From: Pseudomonadota bacterium
GTDB lineage: Bacteria; Pseudomonadota; Gammaproteobacteria; Burkholderiales; SHXO01
Length of the DNA stretch: 53,223 nt
Assembly (NCBI GenBank): GCA_023430065.1
Contig: JAEZCG010000007.1
Coordinates: 1 to 53,223, forward strand
Reading direction: 5' to 3'
The notes under the pieces were generated by a model. The model did not search any database. It saw only the letters and a program-made list of their open reading frames with translations, and was not told where the DNA came from. A program made the position numbers and the translations under genes. The stretch's first letter is position 1. Each line of letters starts with the position of its first letter. Positions 18,344-26,247 of the stretch are shown here, piece after piece.

Positions 18344-19025
18344 GAAGCACCAAGTAGAGAATGGCGATGACCGCGCTCATGACGAACCACTGAAGGGCGT
18401 AAGCCTGATGCTTGTCCACCCCGGCATCGGGACGCCGCCACGTTCGCGACAGCCCGTCTCCCAGATCGTTGCGCTGCTGCAGGATCAGCGGCTGCAGCGC
18501 GAGTCCGAAGCGCTGCGCATATTGCTCGAACTTGAGGTTCTGCCAGACGGGTCCGCTGACCGTTTCGTCGGACAGTTCGAAGTAGCGGGTACTGGGAGGC
18601 AGCGCCATGCCCTCCACGGTGACCTCGCCCGATGGGGTGTGCAGCGCGGGCAACTCGGTGCGCGAGGCCGGTGCCCGCACCCACCCGCGGGCGACCAAGA
18701 CGTGCAGCGGCGAGTCGTTCAGCTGCAGGGGCGTGATCACCTCGTACCCCACCACGCCGTCGCGCACGCGATTGTCCAGGAGAATCGTGGCCTCGGGGAT
18801 GAAGCGACCCGTCGCTTCCGCACGTCGATATGAGAAGTCGTCCGCGCCGGCCGGCTGTGGCGGAATGCGAACGGCCGGCGCGCGCTCCGCCTGATCGATG
18901 CGCGCCTGCATCGCGCGCTTGTAGGCTGCGCGCTCCAGTTGCCAGCTTCCCAGGTAGGCGGTCAGGATCACTCCGACCACGGCGCCCAGCGTCGGAACGA
19001 TGCGCCACATGCGGGAATGCGCCAT
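18315..19025 (-). CDS. SURF1-family cytochrome oxidase biogenesis protein
   Basis: A 236-residue inner-membrane protein with membrane helices at both ends (PTLGAVVGVILTAYLGSWQL and WFVMSAVIAILYLVLHV) and a periplasmic loop. Motifs typical of SURF1 are LGSWQLERAAYKRAM, ILLDNRVRDGVVGYEVITPL and HQAYALQWF. SURF1 helps insert heme A into oxidase subunit I. The ATG at 19025 begins directly before the first helix. It is first in a four-gene assembly transcript that diverges from the DUF2909 gene. Confidence 0.92.
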   Translation of the reverse strand: MAHSRMWRIVPTLGAVVGVILTAYLGSWQLERAAYKRAMQARIDQAERAPAVRIPPQPAGADDFSYRRAEATGRFIPEATILLDNRVRDGVVGYEVITPLQLNDSPLHVLVARGWVRAPASRTELPALHTPSGEVTVEGMALPPSTRYFELSDETVSGPVWQNLKFEQYAQRFGLALQPLILQQRNDLGDGLSRTWRRPDAGVDKHQAYALQWFVMSAVIAILYLVLHVRRKRKEI

Positions 19026-19109
19026 GCGATCGCCTGTCACACCTCTGGCCGATTCACGGCCCCCGCGGGCCCCGGCCATCGGCTAGACTCGAATTTTTCC
19101 GAGGCATTC

Positions 19110-19307
19110 ATGAAAGTCCTGGTGATCCTGTTCCTCGTCGTCATTCTGGGCAGCCTCGGCTCCGCCCTCTACTATCTCGTGCGTGACCGTGGCCAGTCCA
19201 CTCGGACAGCGCGTGCACTGACTTGGCGCATCGCGCTGTCGATCACCCTGTTCATCCTGCTGATGCTGGGCTACAAGACCGGCATCATCCCCCGCGGCGG
19301 ACTGTAG
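19110..19307 (+). CDS. DUF2909 twin-transmembrane small protein
   Basis: A 65-residue protein with two membrane helices: VLVILFLVVILGSLGSALYYLV and WRIALSITLFILLMLGYKTG, separated by a basic loop. It matches the DUF2909 family found in betaproteobacterial cytochrome oxidase clusters. It is encoded on the opposite strand from its neighbours, between SURF1 and cox subunit III, so it has its own promoter. It may be a small oxidase-associated or assembly protein; the function is not established. Confidence 0.85.
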   Translation: MKVLVILFLVVILGSLGSALYYLVRDRGQSTRTARALTWRIALSITLFILLMLGYKTGIIPRGGL

Positions 19308-19336
19308 AACGAAAACGCCGCACCTGCGGTGCGGCG
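19308..19336 (-). terminator. Terminator of the cox structural operon
   Basis: CGCCGCACC-TGC-GGTGCGGCG forms a 9-base perfect stem at 19316-19336. On the minus strand it is followed by TTTTCGTT, as expected for a rho-independent terminator downstream of ctaE. The plus-strand exit has no T-run, so it would serve the DUF2909 gene less well. Confidence 0.75.
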
Positions 19337-19381
19337 TCGTCGGGCACAGGGACCGCCGGCGCGGCGGCCCTGCGAACAAAA

Positions 19382-20248
19382 TCACACCAGCCAGTACACC
19401 AGCACGAACAGCAGCAGCCAGACCACGTCGACGAAGTGCCAGTACCAGGACACGGCCTCGAACGCGAAGTGGCGCTCGGCAGTGAAGTGCCCTTTGAGCG
19501 AGCGCAAGAAAATCACGATCAGCATGATGGTTCCGAGCGTCACGTGGAAGCCGTGGAACCCCGTAAGCATGTAGAACGTGGCGCCGTAGGCTCCGGACGC
19601 AAGGGTGAGGTTCAGGTCTTTGTAGGCATGCACGTACTCGTACGCCTGCAAACCGAGGAAGAGCAGACCCAGGGCAATGGTGAGGAACAGGCCGAAGGTG
19701 AGTTGACCCCGGTTGTTCTTCTTCAACCCCCAGTGAGCCCAGGTCACGGTCAGACCCGAGGTCAGCAGGATCAGGGTGTTGATGGCCGGGATGCCCCAGG
19801 CCCCCATGGGGGAGAACGTCTCTTCGATCCCCGGCCCCGATACCGGCCAGGTCGACTTGAACCCCTGCCACAGCAGTTCGCCGGTCGACCCTTCGGACAG
19901 CCAGGGAACGGACAGGGCGCGCATGTAGAACAACGCGCCGAAGAACGCGGCGAAGAACATCACCTCCGAGAAGATGAACCAGCTCATCGCCCAACGGTAG
20001 GAGACGTCCACCTGCTTGTTGTACAGCCCGCTCTCGCTCTCGCGGATGACGGTTCCGAACCAGCCGAACAGGAAGTAGAGCAGGACGGCGAACGCGGCGG
20101 CCATTACCAGGAAGCCGCCGCTGACGTCGTTCATCCACATGACGAGCGACAGCATCAGCAGGAAGATGGCGACGGACCCGACCACGGGCCAATGCGACGG
20201 CTGAGGCAGGTAGTAGCTGTTGGGATTTGCGTGAGTGGTGCTAGCCAT
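19382..20248 (-). CDS. ctaE: Cytochrome c oxidase subunit III
   Basis: A 288-residue membrane protein with seven helices, a core subunit of the aa3-type terminal oxidase. Conserved stretches include WAMSWFIFSEVMFFAAFFGA, WGIPAINTLILLTSGLTVTWAH and the C-terminal GFHGFHVTLGTIMLIV and SWYWHFVDVVWLLLF. It is the last gene of the ctaC-ctaD-small protein-ctaG-DUF2970-ctaE transcript and faces a terminator 46 bases downstream. Confidence 0.97.
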   Translation of the reverse strand: MASTTHANPNSYYLPQPSHWPVVGSVAIFLLMLSLVMWMNDVSGGFLVMAAAFAVLLYFLFGWFGTVIRESESGLYNKQVDVSYRWAMSWFIFSEVMFFAAFFGALFYMRALSVPWLSEGSTGELLWQGFKSTWPVSGPGIEETFSPMGAWGIPAINTLILLTSGLTVTWAHWGLKKNNRGQLTFGLFLTIALGLLFLGLQAYEYVHAYKDLNLTLASGAYGATFYMLTGFHGFHVTLGTIMLIVIFLRSLKGHFTAERHFAFEAVSWYWHFVDVVWLLLFVLVYWLV

Positions 20249-20309
20249 TGCTGATGGCTCCTCTCCTGAACTTCTGGTTGGGACTTCTAGTTGTGGAAGT
20301 CGGCGTGAT

Positions 20310-20525
20310 TCACGTGATCATGCGAACGACAGTGACGATGGTGATCACGAAGATGGCGGCCGCGATGACCCCGGCGATGACCACATGCAGGGGCTTGATG
20401 GTGGCCAAATCCCGGTCGCGCCCGGTACTCTTGCGGATTCCGATGAAAGCCGAGAGCACCGCTGCGACCGCCTGCAGCGCGGACGTGCGCTTTTTCGGCT
20501 CTCCCGTTCCACGCTCGGACGGCAT
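20310..20525 (-). CDS. DUF2970 family small membrane protein
   Basis: A 71-residue protein with one C-terminal membrane helix (VVIAGVIAAAIFVITIVTVV) and the conserved lead-in SAFIGIRKSTGRDRDLATIKPLH. DUF2970 genes are found in oxidase clusters of betaproteobacteria between ctaG and ctaE, as here. Its function is unknown. The ATG at 20525 is 11 bases after the ctaG stop. Confidence 0.82.
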   Translation of the reverse strand: MPSERGTGEPKKRTSALQAVAAVLSAFIGIRKSTGRDRDLATIKPLHVVIAGVIAAAIFVITIVTVVRMIT

Positions 20526-20536
20526 CGTGATTTCCC

Positions 20537-21073
20537 TCAGCTTTCCCCTGGCGTCTTCCCTCCCGGCAATTCGAAGAAGGTGTACGACAGGGTGATGACG
20601 GATACGTCCCGCGGCAGCTGCGGATCGACCACGAACTGCAACGGCATCTGGCGAGTCTCGTTGCCCCGCACTTCCTGCCGCGAGAAGCAGAAGCACTCGA
20701 CCTTCTTCACGTACTGGCCGGCAATCTGCGGACCATAGCTGGGAATGGCCTGGCCGAGCCGATCGATGTCGGTGGTGTTCGTGACCTCGTAGACGACGTG
20801 AACCAGCTCGCCCGGATGCGCCTGGACGCTCTTCTGCAGCGGACGGAAGGTCCAGGGCAGATCCCGCATGTTGGCATCGAACTGGATCGTCAGCGTGCGC
20901 GAGGTATCGACCTGCGTGTTGCTCACGACGTCCGCCTTCTGGATGTCGTAGATTCCGGCTGCCTGGCAGATCTTCTTGTAGATCGGGACGAGCGCGAACC
21001 CGAAGCCGAACATGGCGACGGCGATCACCACCAGCTTGCGAAGCAGGAGATTGTTACCGGCGGTGGAGGTCAT
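20537..21073 (-). CDS. ctaG: Cytochrome c oxidase assembly protein CtaG/Cox11
   Basis: A membrane-anchored copper chaperone that delivers copper to the CuB site of oxidase subunit I. The 178-residue product has one N-terminal helix (LVVIAVAMFGFGFALVPIYK), the periplasmic immunoglobulin-like domain, and the copper-binding motif ECFCFSRQEV. The start overlaps the stop of the 40-residue gene upstream in an ATGA junction. Confidence 0.96.
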   Translation of the reverse strand: MTSTAGNNLLLRKLVVIAVAMFGFGFALVPIYKKICQAAGIYDIQKADVVSNTQVDTSRTLTIQFDANMRDLPWTFRPLQKSVQAHPGELVHVVYEVTNTTDIDRLGQAIPSYGPQIAGQYVKKVECFCFSRQEVRGNETRQMPLQFVVDPQLPRDVSVITLSYTFFELPGGKTPGES

Positions 21074-21192
21074 TCGAAGTAACGGCGCACGATGAAACCC
21101 AGGAAGAAGGTCAGGGCGACGACGGCGAGGATCAGCCCGGTGCGCAGGTTACGCGCACGCATTCGTCGGGAGTCCTCGCCACGCTCGTTCAT
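21070..21192 (-). CDS. Small cytochrome oxidase assembly membrane protein
   Basis: A 40-residue protein with a basic N-terminal half (SRRMRARNLRTG) and one membrane helix (LILAVVALTFFLGFIV), ending RRYFE. Small proteins of this type are annotated in betaproteobacteria as cytochrome oxidase small assembly protein and always sit between ctaD and ctaG. The ATG at 21192 is 13 bases after the ctaD stop and the end overlaps ctaG by four bases, which supports real translation. Confidence 0.82.
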   Translation of the reverse strand: MNERGEDSRRMRARNLRTGLILAVVALTFFLGFIVRRYFE

Positions 21193-21205
21193 ACCTGTTC
21201 CGATC

Positions 21206-22786
21206 TCACTTGATGACGGGCGGCTTCTCGAAGCTGTGGTAGGGCGCCGGCGTCGGCAGCATGGTCCACTCGATGCTGTCGGCTCCCTCCCAGGGTTTCT
21301 GCGGCGCCCGCTCGCCGCTGCGAATGGCCTTCAGGATGATGTACAGGAACAGCAGCTGCGACAGGCCGAATCCGAATGCGCCGACCGTCGAGACCATGTT
21401 GAAATCGGTGAACTGCAGAGCGTAGTCCGGAATGCGGCGGGGCATGCCGGCGAGCCCGAGGAAGTGCTGCACGAAGAAGGCGAGGTTGAAGAAGAAGAAC
21501 GACAGCCAGAAGTGCCACTTGCCCAGTGTCTCGTCGTACATCTTGCCGATCCACTTCGGTAGCCAGAAGTAGATGCCGGCGAATGCCGAGAATAGCGCGC
21601 CTGCGACCATCACGTAATGGAAGTGGGCGACGACGTAGTAGGTGTCGTGCAACTGGACGTCGACCGGCGTGATCGACAGCACCAACCCGGTGAAGCCCCC
21701 GATGGTGAACAGGAACAGGAAGCCGATGGCGAACAGCATCGGGGTCTCGAAGGACAGCGAACCCTTCCACATGGTCGCCACCCAGTTGAACACCTTCACG
21801 CCGGTGGGCACCGCAATGAGCATGGTGGCGAACATGAAGTACAACTGGGCCTGGACCGGCATGCCCACCGTGTACATGTGGTGCGCCCACACCAGGAAGG
21901 ACAGGATCGCGATGGAGGCCGTCGCGTACACCATCGAGGAGTAACCGAACAGCGGCTTGCGCGCGAAGGCCGGAATCACCTGCGAGATCACGCCGAAGGC
22001 GGGAATCGCGATGATGTACACCTCGGGATGGCCGAAGAACCAGAAGATGTGCTGGAACAGCACGGGGTCACCGCCGCCGGCGGGGTTGAAGAAGTGCGTG
22101 CCGAAGTGGCGGTCGGTGAGAAGCATCGTGACCGCGCCGGCGAGCACGGGCATGACCGCGATCAGCAGGTAGGCCGTGATCAGCCAGGTCCAGCAGAACA
22201 GCGGCATCTTCATCAGCGTCATACCGGGTGCACGCATGTTCAGGATCGTCGTGACGATGTTGATCGAACCCATGATCGACGACATGCCGAGAACGTGCAC
22301 GGCGAAGATGGTCAGATCCATGCTCATGCCCTGCTGGATCGTCAGCGGGGGATAGAGCGTCCAGCCCACGCCGGCCCCTCCGCCGGGTACGAACTGCGCG
22401 AGGATCAGGAGCAGCGCGGCCGGGGGCAGGAGCCAGAAGCTCCAGTTGTTCATGCGCGGGAAGGCCATGTCCGGGGCGCCGATCTGCATCGGGATCAGCC
22501 AGTTCGCGAATCCCACGAACGCCGGCATGATGGCGCCGAACACCATGATCAACCCGTGGTAGGTGGTCATGGCGTTGAAGAATTCCGGGTTGACGATCTG
22601 CAGTCCAGGCTGGAACAGCTCGGCGCGGATCACCAGGGCCATGGCCCCGCCCAACAGGAACATCGCGAACGAGAACCACAGGTACATCGAGCCGATGTCC
22701 TTGTGGTTGGTCGTCGTCAGGTACTTCATGATCCCCGTCGGACCGTGATGGTCGTGCGCGTGGTCGTGACCGTGTACCGCTTCCAT
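21206..22786 (-). CDS. ctaD: Cytochrome c oxidase subunit I
   Basis: Catalytic heme-copper subunit of the aa3-type oxidase that reduces oxygen and pumps protons. The 526-residue protein has about 12 helices. It has the CuB/proton-channel segment FFGHPEVYIIAIPAFGV (His-Tyr cross-link motif), LVWAHHMYTVGM, and the heme-ligand helix YYVVAHFHYVMVAGALF. The E286-type glutamate is in GHPEVY, as in A1-type oxidases. The N terminus is unusually histidine-rich (HGHDHAHDHHG). The ATG at 22786 was chosen because upstream codons lack homology. Confidence 0.97.
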   Translation of the reverse strand: MEAVHGHDHAHDHHGPTGIMKYLTTTNHKDIGSMYLWFSFAMFLLGGAMALVIRAELFQPGLQIVNPEFFNAMTTYHGLIMVFGAIMPAFVGFANWLIPMQIGAPDMAFPRMNNWSFWLLPPAALLLILAQFVPGGGAGVGWTLYPPLTIQQGMSMDLTIFAVHVLGMSSIMGSINIVTTILNMRAPGMTLMKMPLFCWTWLITAYLLIAVMPVLAGAVTMLLTDRHFGTHFFNPAGGGDPVLFQHIFWFFGHPEVYIIAIPAFGVISQVIPAFARKPLFGYSSMVYATASIAILSFLVWAHHMYTVGMPVQAQLYFMFATMLIAVPTGVKVFNWVATMWKGSLSFETPMLFAIGFLFLFTIGGFTGLVLSITPVDVQLHDTYYVVAHFHYVMVAGALFSAFAGIYFWLPKWIGKMYDETLGKWHFWLSFFFFNLAFFVQHFLGLAGMPRRIPDYALQFTDFNMVSTVGAFGFGLSQLLFLYIILKAIRSGERAPQKPWEGADSIEWTMLPTPAPYHSFEKPPVIK

Positions 22787-22844
22787 ATTCTCCGCTCTCC
22801 TGCTAGCTCGTAGCTCGTGGTGTCCTGCGCTGCGCCGAACCGCC

Positions 22845-23975
22845 CTATCTCGACTGGGCAACCATGTGATCGACCGCCGCCTTGACCTGCTCGTCGGTCA
22901 GTGCGGTGTTGCCGCCCCGGGGAGGCATCATGTTGAAGCCGCCGATCGCGTGGCCGTAGAGAACGTCGAGGCCTTTCGCGACGCGCGGCGCCCAGGCGGC
23001 CTGATCGCCGGTCTTGGGCGCGCCGGCGATGCCCGCCGCGTGGCACATCAGACAGGACTGGTCGTACACGGCCTTCCCGTCCGCGACGTCGTCCGCCGTC
23101 GCCGCCGCGTCGGCCGCGGGCGCAGCAGCCGCCGTCGCCGCATCGGCCGGCGCCGAATCGGTCGTCGGCTCGGGCGCGATGGCAGCGACCTGCGTGCCCT
23201 GCTTCGCCTTCTGCTCGGCCACCCACGCGGCGTACTCGTCCTCCGACACGACGCGCACCACGATCGGCATGTACGCATGTTCCTTGCCGCACAGCTCGGC
23301 GCACTGTCCGCGATAGACGCCCGGCTCTTCCGCGCGGAACCAGGTGTCGCGCACGAAGCCCGGAATCGAGTCCTGCTTCACGGCGAGTGCAGGGACGTAC
23401 CACGCATGGATCACGTCACCGGCGGTCAGCAGCACGCGGACCTTCTTGCCGACGGGCACCACCATCTCGTTGTCGACTTCGAGCAGGTAGTTCTCGCCCT
23501 TTACGTCGACGTTCTGGATTTGCGAGCGAGGCGTGGACAGCATGCTGAAGAAGCTGACGTTCTCGTCCAGGTATTCGTACTGCCACTTCCACTGGTAGCC
23601 GGTCACCTTGACCGTCACGTCCGGGGAGGACGTGTCGCGCTGCGCGAGGAGTGTCTTGGTGGCGGGATAGGCCATCCCGAGGAGGATGAGGAAGGGGATG
23701 ACCGTCCACAGCACCTCGACGGTCGTGTTCTCGTGGAAGTGCGCCGCCTGGTGTCCCACCGACTTGCGGTGCTTCCAGATCGAGTAGAGCATCATCCCGA
23801 ACACGACGATGAAGATGATCAGACAGATCAGGACGATCACGTTGTGCAGGTCATACACCGCGTGCCCCAATGCGGTCTTCTGATCCTGCAGGTTGAACCG
23901 CATCTCCGCACCGGCCAGGCTCGTCCATATGGACAATGCCAGCGCCAGCAGGGTATGGGCAGTTCTTCTGATCAT
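22845..23975 (-). CDS. ctaC: Cytochrome c oxidase subunit II with fused cytochrome c domain
   Basis: A 376-residue exported subunit that receives electrons and holds the CuA centre. It has a signal peptide (ending SLAGA), two membrane helices, and the CuA motif CAELCGKEHAYM with the preceding WYVP histidine segment. A linker of about 45 residues rich in Ala, Asp and Pro then leads to a C-terminal cytochrome c domain with CLMCHAAG (CxxCH) and a likely axial methionine in NMMPPRGG. Such fusions make a caa3-like oxidase. It follows the DUF2244 gene by 44 bases. Confidence 0.95.
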   Translation of the reverse strand: MIRRTAHTLLALALSIWTSLAGAEMRFNLQDQKTALGHAVYDLHNVIVLICLIIFIVVFGMMLYSIWKHRKSVGHQAAHFHENTTVEVLWTVIPFLILLGMAYPATKTLLAQRDTSSPDVTVKVTGYQWKWQYEYLDENVSFFSMLSTPRSQIQNVDVKGENYLLEVDNEMVVPVGKKVRVLLTAGDVIHAWYVPALAVKQDSIPGFVRDTWFRAEEPGVYRGQCAELCGKEHAYMPIVVRVVSEDEYAAWVAEQKAKQGTQVAAIAPEPTTDSAPADAATAAAAPAADAAATADDVADGKAVYDQSCLMCHAAGIAGAPKTGDQAAWAPRVAKGLDVLYGHAIGGFNMMPPRGGNTALTDEQVKAAVDHMVAQSR

Positions 23976-24019
23976 GTTCGATGTCTCCCCGACGGAATGC
24001 CTGTATCCAAGTCGCGATA

Positions 24020-24502
24020 TCAACCGTGGCGCGCGCGCCGCAGCTGTTCCTTCAATGTCTGCGCCACCTCCGCCTTCTGCTCCGGAGTGAGGTGACGCCC
24101 GAATTCCACTTCCCGTCCGTGTGAGCGCAAGGCCAGCACCGCAGCACCGCCGTTGCGTTCGGGCTGGACGATGACCTGCGCCCAGAAACGACTGAATTCG
24201 AACCGTGTAGGCCGGCCGGTCTCCCAGCGCTCGATCAAGACGCGGTCGCCGCAGATCGAAATGCTCTCATAGTCTCCGGCACGCCTGCCCACTGCCCTGA
24301 AGGCCAGGTACAGAAGCGCCATCTCCGCCCCCGCAAAGGGCAAGATCATCCAGGCGCCGTGCAGTGCGAAGGCCAGTGATATGGCCAGAGAGACGAGAAC
24401 GAACGAGCCGAGTACCGCGTTCCTGCCAGCCGGCGAGAGGGAATCATTGTGCCGCGACACCAGCACGAAGCCGTGCGCTTCCTCGCCGTAGACTTGATCC
24501 AT
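24020..24502 (-). CDS. DUF2244 membrane protein
   Basis: A 160-residue protein with two adjacent membrane helices (VLGSFVLVSLAISLAFALHG and MILPFAGAEMALLYLAF) and a C-terminal cytoplasmic domain with IERWETGRPTRFEFSRFWAQV, which fits DUF2244. The family is often found immediately upstream of ctaC in betaproteobacteria and may help oxidase assembly or membrane integration; its biochemical role is not known. It is probably the first gene of the cox transcript. Confidence 0.85.
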   Translation of the reverse strand: MDQVYGEEAHGFVLVSRHNDSLSPAGRNAVLGSFVLVSLAISLAFALHGAWMILPFAGAEMALLYLAFRAVGRRAGDYESISICGDRVLIERWETGRPTRFEFSRFWAQVIVQPERNGGAAVLALRSHGREVEFGRHLTPEQKAEVAQTLKEQLRRARHG

Positions 24503-24557
24503 GACCGACTCTATTCGAAGCTAAGTCGATTGCGGGCCCTCCTCCCAATCCCTAAAG

Positions 24558-24587
24558 AATTTAGCACACGGCCCTCTGGATAATCAA
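24558..24587 (-). promoter_or_regulatory. Candidate promoter of the cox operon with overlapping palindrome
   Basis: On the minus strand TTGATT, an 18-base spacer and TAAATT lie 56 bases before the DUF2244 start. The palindrome CTAAA-GAA-TTTAG (24552-24564) covers the -10. It could be an operator for a regulator of the oxidase genes; the regulator is not identified. Confidence 0.4.
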
Positions 24588-24601
24588 GGATGGGCCGGGC
24601 G

Positions 24602-25474
24602 TCAGCAGCCCGGCCGGGAGATGAACCGGATCACCGCCCGGCCGTCCTCCGTCACGCCAGACGGCTGTTCAGGCTTCCACGCGTGACCGTAGACGACTTC
24701 GACGCTGGCCGGTACGCGCCCGTCGCGCTCGAACTCGCGGTATCCCTGTTCCATCCGCGCGAGCCAGGTGCGTCCGCGCAGCCCCGCGGAGACCGGCCTG
24801 ATCGCGCCGGCGCATCCGATGGCCCGAAGTTCGGATAGAAGCGCACGGACATCAGGGTAGGTCAGCGTGATCCGTTCGGCGTCCATCACCGGACCGACGA
24901 ACCCCTGTCGGACCAGCGCGTCGCCCACGTCATGCATGTCCGCCAGCGGCGGGCCCGCCCATCGTCCGGCGTTGGCCGCACGCAGTTCCTGCAGCGTATC
25001 CGGCCCCAGCGTGGAGAACATCATCAGCCCTCCACGGCGCAGCACGCGGCGGACCTCGCGCAGCACCTGCTCGGGGTCGGCACTCCATTCGAGCGCGAGG
25101 TTGCTGCACACCATGTCGAACGTGCCGTCGGCGAACGGCAGACGCTCCATGGCAGCGCATACCGGATGGCAACGCGGCGCGCGCCAGCGATCCCAGAACG
25201 TCGGTGCGCGGCGCCCCGTGCGCAGCATCTCCAGCGAGAAGTCCAGCGCCACGGCGTGCGCCCCGCGATAGCGCGCGAGCAGCGCGCCGGCGACACGTCC
25301 CGCTCCGCTGCCGAGATCCAGCACGCGCGCGGGCTGCATGCGAACGAGATCGAGGCGCTCGAGCATGCGCCCGGCGACCTCCCGCGCCAGGGCGGCGGCG
25401 CCCTCGTAGTCGCGCGCGCAGCGATCGAAGCTGCGCCGCACCCGCGCCGGATCGATCGCGGGACGGTCAGGCAT
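24602..25474 (-). CDS. bioC: Malonyl-ACP O-methyltransferase BioC
   Basis: SAM-dependent methyltransferase that starts biotin synthesis by masking the free carboxyl of malonyl-ACP as a methyl ester. The 290-residue protein has RRSFDRCARDYEGAA at the N terminus, the SAM motif VLDLGSGAGRVAGAL, ADGTFDMVCSNLALEWSADP and LMMFSTLGPDTLQELR, all BioC hallmarks. No other biotin gene is in the window. The stop codon lies in the loop of an 8-base GGCCGGGC/GCCCGGCC hairpin (24593-24615), a weak terminator candidate without a T-run. Confidence 0.93.
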   Translation of the reverse strand: MPDRPAIDPARVRRSFDRCARDYEGAAALAREVAGRMLERLDLVRMQPARVLDLGSGAGRVAGALLARYRGAHAVALDFSLEMLRTGRRAPTFWDRWRAPRCHPVCAAMERLPFADGTFDMVCSNLALEWSADPEQVLREVRRVLRRGGLMMFSTLGPDTLQELRAANAGRWAGPPLADMHDVGDALVRQGFVGPVMDAERITLTYPDVRALLSELRAIGCAGAIRPVSAGLRGRTWLARMEQGYREFERDGRVPASVEVVYGHAWKPEQPSGVTEDGRAVIRFISRPGC

Positions 25475-25524
25475 GAGGCCGGGAACGCTTGCAGGAACGC
25501 TCGAAATCGGTCAGATTGATGCAC

Positions 25525-26244
25525 ATGTCATTCACGCTGTGGCATCGGATGCTTCGCTCGACGGCCCGACTGGCCGCCACCCTGCTTCCGGGACCATGCA
25601 TTCTGTGCGGCGACGATGCGCCCGGCACGGGGTGGTGCGCGCCGTGCTGGTCGGACATTCCGGGCCGCGACGACGCGCGCTGTCCGGTCTGCGCACTGCC
25701 GCGTCCGGGCGGGGGCACTTGCGGACGCTGCCTGAGCCGCCCTCCGCCCTTCACTGCAACGTTCGCAGCCGCCGACTACGGCTTTCCGCTCGACGCCATC
25801 GTCTCCCACTTCAAGTACGGGCGCAACCTGACGCTGGCGGCACCGCTCGGCGCGCTGCTGTGCGCCGGGCTCGCCCATGCGCCGCGGCCCGATCTGCTGG
25901 TCCCGGTTCCCGCTGCGCGGGCGCGACTGGTGGAGCGCGGCTTCAACCAGGCCGCCGAGCTCGCCCGGATCGTCGCGCGCGAGTTCGAGCTGAAGTTCGA
26001 CGCATCCATCGCGCGCCGTCGCGACGATGACCCGCCGCAGGCCTCGCTATCGCTCGACGCCCGGGTGCGCAATGTGCGCGGCGCGTTCCGCTGCGGGCGC
26101 GCTGTGGATGGTGCGCGGATCGCCATCGTCGACGACGTGATGACCTCGGGCGCGACCCTGAACGCCCTCGCCCGGACACTCCTGGAGGCTGGCGCAGGCG
26201 AGGTGCACTGCTGGGTGGTGGCGCGAACCCCCGAACCGGGATGA
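25525..26244 (+). CDS. comF: ComF family phosphoribosyltransferase-like protein
   Basis: A 239-residue protein with an N-terminal double zinc-finger (CILCGDDAP, CAPCWSDIP, CPVCALPRP, CGRCLSRPP) and a phosphoribosyltransferase domain ending in IAIVDDVMTSGATLNALARTL, the PRPP-binding motif. ComF proteins are required for uptake or handling of transforming DNA in the cytoplasm of competent bacteria. The ATG at 25525 was chosen over one at 25519 (MHMSF). The gene converges on the pilus locus, with three bases between the stop codons. Confidence 0.92.
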   Translation: MSFTLWHRMLRSTARLAATLLPGPCILCGDDAPGTGWCAPCWSDIPGRDDARCPVCALPRPGGGTCGRCLSRPPPFTATFAAADYGFPLDAIVSHFKYGRNLTLAAPLGALLCAGLAHAPRPDLLVPVPAARARLVERGFNQAAELARIVAREFELKFDASIARRRDDDPPQASLSLDARVRNVRGAFRCGRAVDGARIAIVDDVMTSGATLNALARTLLEAGAGEVHCWVVARTPEPG

Positions 26245-26247
26245 AGC

